Source: Angiostrongylus vasorum (taxonomy: Eukaryota > Nematoda > Chromadorea > Rhabditida > Metastrongylidae). From it: a DNA stretch of 64,000 nucleotides. The DNA is taken from contig JADANN010000289.1 in the NCBI GenBank assembly GCA_018806985.1, forward strand, positions 460,481-524,480. The letters are read 5' to 3'. A program made the position numbers and the translations under genes. The notes under the pieces are model-generated. The model ran no database searches. It worked only from the letters and a program-made list of their open reading frames with translations, and had not been told where the DNA came from. This document shows, piece by piece, positions 60,804 through 64,000 of the stretch (positions are counted from its first letter, which is position 1; the number at the start of each line of letters is the position of its first letter).

Positions 60804-62790
60804 CATACATACATACATACATACATACATACATACATACATACATACATACATACATACATACATACATACATACATACACATACATACATACATATAC
60901 ATACATACATACATACATACATACATACATACATACATACATACATACATACATACATACATACATACATACATACATACATACATACATACATACATCA
61001 TACATACATACATACATACACATACATACATACATACATACATACATACATACACATACATACATACATACATACATACATACATACATACATACATACA
61101 TACATACATACATACATACATACATACATACATACATACATACATACATACATACATACATACATACATACACATACATACATACATACATACATACATA
61201 CATACATACATACATACATACATACTACATACATACATACATACATACATACATACATACATACATACATACACATACATACATACATACATACATACAT
61301 ACATACATACATACATACATACATACATACATACATACATACATACATACATACATACATACATACATACATACATACATACATACATACATACATACAT
61401 ACATACATACATACATACATACATACACATACATACATACATACATACATACATACATACATACATACATACATACATACATACATACATACATACATAC
61501 ATACATACATACATACATACATACACATACATACATACATACATACATACATACATACATACATACATACATACATACATACATACATACATACATACAT
61601 ACATACATACATACATACATACATACATACATACATACATACATACATACATACATACATACATACATACATACATACATACATACATACATACATACAT
61701 ACATACATACATACATACATACATACATACATACATACATACATACATACATACATACATACATACATACATACATACATACATACATACATACATACAT
61801 ACATACATACATACATACATACATACATACATACATACATACATACATACATACATACATACATACATACATACATACATACATACATACATACATACAT
61901 ACATACATACATACATACATACATACATACATACATACATACATACATACATACATACATACATACATACATACATACATACATACATACATACATACAT
62001 ACATACATACATACACATACATACATACATACATACATACATACATACATACATACATACATACATACATACATACATACATACATACATACATACATAC
62101 ATACATACATACATACATACATACATACATACATACATACATACATACATACATACATACATACATACATACATACATACATACATACATACATACATAC
62201 ATACATACATACATACATACATACATACATACATACATACATACATACATACATACATACATACATACATACATACATACACATACATACATACATACAT
62301 ACATACATACATACATACATACATACATACATACATACATACATACATACATACATACATACATACATACATACATACATACATGCACATACATACACTA
62401 CATACATACATACATACATACATACATACATACATACATACATACATACATACATACATACATACATACATACATACATACATACATACATACATACATA
62501 CATACATACATACATACATACATACATACATACATACATACATACATACATACATACATACATCACATACATACATACATACATACATACATACATACAT
62601 ACATACATACATACATACATACATACATACATACATACATACATACATACATACATACATACATACATACATACATACATACATACATACATACATACAT
62701 ACATACATACATACATACATACATACATACATACATACATACATACATACATACATACATACATACATACATACATACATACATACATAC

Positions 62791-62821
<31 letters not shown>

Positions 62822-63620
62822 CATACATACATACATACATACATACATACATACATACATACATACATACATACATACATACATACATACATACATACAT
62901 ACATACATACATGCACATACATACATACATACATACATACATACATACATACATACATACATACATACATACATACATACATACATACATACATACATAC
63001 ATACATACATACATACATACATACATACATACATACATACATACATACATACATACATACATACATACATACATACATACATACATACATACATACATAC
63101 ATACATACATACATACATACATACATACATACATACATACATACATACATACATACATACATACATACATACATACATACATACATACATACATACATAC
63201 ATACATACATACATACATACATACATACATACATACATACATACATACATACATACATACATACATACATACATACATACATACATACATACATACATAC
63301 ATACATACATACATACATACATACATACATACATACATACATACATACATACATACATACATACATACATACATACATACATACATACATACATACATAC
63401 ATACATACATACATACATACATACATACATACATACATACATACATACATACATACATACATACATACATACATACATACATACATACATACATACATAC
63501 ATACATACATACATACATACATACATACATACATACATACATACATACATACATACATACATACATACATACATACATACATACATACATACATACATAC
63601 ACATACGCATACACATATAA
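59048..63620. repeat. Giant TACA tetranucleotide microsatellite, about 4.6 kb
   Basis: Over 1,100 TACA units. Interruptions (mostly CACATACA, few TATAC, TCACAT or GCAC) are dense in the first 1.3 kb, intermittent to about 61.5 kb, and almost absent later: 61530-62010 and 62925-63600 are essentially pure. Long open frames on both strands (Tyr-Ile-His-Thr and Met-Tyr-Val-Cys repeats) are artefacts of a stop-free repeat. Confidence 0.97.
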
Positions 63621-64000
63621 ACACATTCAAAAGCTTATATGAAAACAAAGAATGGATCAAACAACAGTTCCAGAAGTCCTCAATAAAAGTAGAAAGTTAA
63701 AAAAATTCAACAAATCGACGTTGTACGAATTTAGGAAAAGGGAGAGTTCGTTGTTATAAACTCTCCTCCGGGTTTCTTCGGCAACGAAAACGACACCTAT
63801 TAGGATCCAGCAGATGAGGTCGTCCTGGGTGACTCTTTGAAACTGCTAAGATCACTTCAGTAACGATGGTCTTATGAAAGTGTACACACCTACGTCTCTC
63901 GTATGGAAGGTTGTGATCTTGGAACTTGAGGAGTGGAATGCAACGAATGTTGTTCGCATCGGATCTTCGCATTCGCAATGATGCACACGGCAAATCGAAA
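63621..64000. other. Right flank of the array; unassigned open frame
   Basis: A minus-strand frame of 79 codons (63754-63993) reads SLRMRRSDANNIRCIPLLKF. It is arginine-rich and stop-free but has no family I recognise; it could be part of the transposable element whose end lies left of the array. Confidence 0.3.

Noticed and set aside
59049..63660. Very long open frames (up to 1523 codons) on both strands
   Set aside because: They are translations of a stop-free TACA microsatellite (Tyr-Ile-His-Thr or Met-Tyr-Val-Cys repeats), not genes.
1..64000. CRISPR arrays, bacterial operons, ribosome-binding sites
   Set aside because: The window is eukaryotic with spliced genes; no direct-repeat-spacer pattern was seen.

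Overview
The window looks like nuclear DNA of a clade V (strongylid, hookworm-like) nematode. It is AT-rich. Three multi-exon genes can be rebuilt with GT-AG introns and TTTTCAG-type acceptors. It also carries an RTE non-LTR retrotransposon whose wording (for example FMRNG.VPYAPFTLNGT and RYLSECKVP) I associate with strongylid genomes, Penelope-like element (PLE) debris, decayed mariner copies and many short retroposed repeats. The genus cannot be fixed from sequence alone.

Layout. (1) About 2.1-24.9 kb, plus strand: an RGS-domain protein of roughly 877 residues, 13 exons recognised, 5' end uncertain. A ubiquitin-fold, Ras-binding-like module follows the RGS box, as in RGS12/RGS14/Loco. Its 5.2 kb intron holds a 5'-truncated RTE element that was itself hit by a SINE with a 10-bp target duplication. 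(2) 26.7-34.3 kb, minus strand: a PLD3/PLD4-type phospholipase-D-superfamily protein in ten exons, 509 residues, all phases closing. It has a membrane anchor and both HKD motifs. Genes 1 and 2 converge over a 1.8 kb gap. (3) 34.3-43.1 kb: no gene; SINEs, a mariner remnant, microsatellites and a PLE palindrome. (4) 43.1-53.0 kb, minus strand: a CNNM (ancient conserved domain) magnesium-transport protein in about twenty exons, with signal peptide, ectodomain, DUF21 membrane domain, CBS pair and cyclic-nucleotide-binding-like domain. (5) 53-64 kb: repeats only, ending in the 3' end of a Penelope-like element and a 4.6 kb TACA tetranucleotide array.

The three genes do not form a pathway: one is a G-protein signalling regulator, one an endolysosomal nuclease/lipase-family protein, one an ion-homeostasis membrane protein. 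What ties the window together is its repeat load. I see three tRNA-derived SINE families (called A, B and C here), a fourth retroposon family D of about 390 bp with 8-12 bp target duplications and a (TACTTGR)n tail, and palindromic PLE terminal repeats with a hammerhead-ribozyme-like core. Family names are local labels. All homology statements rest on recognising motifs by eye; no search was run.
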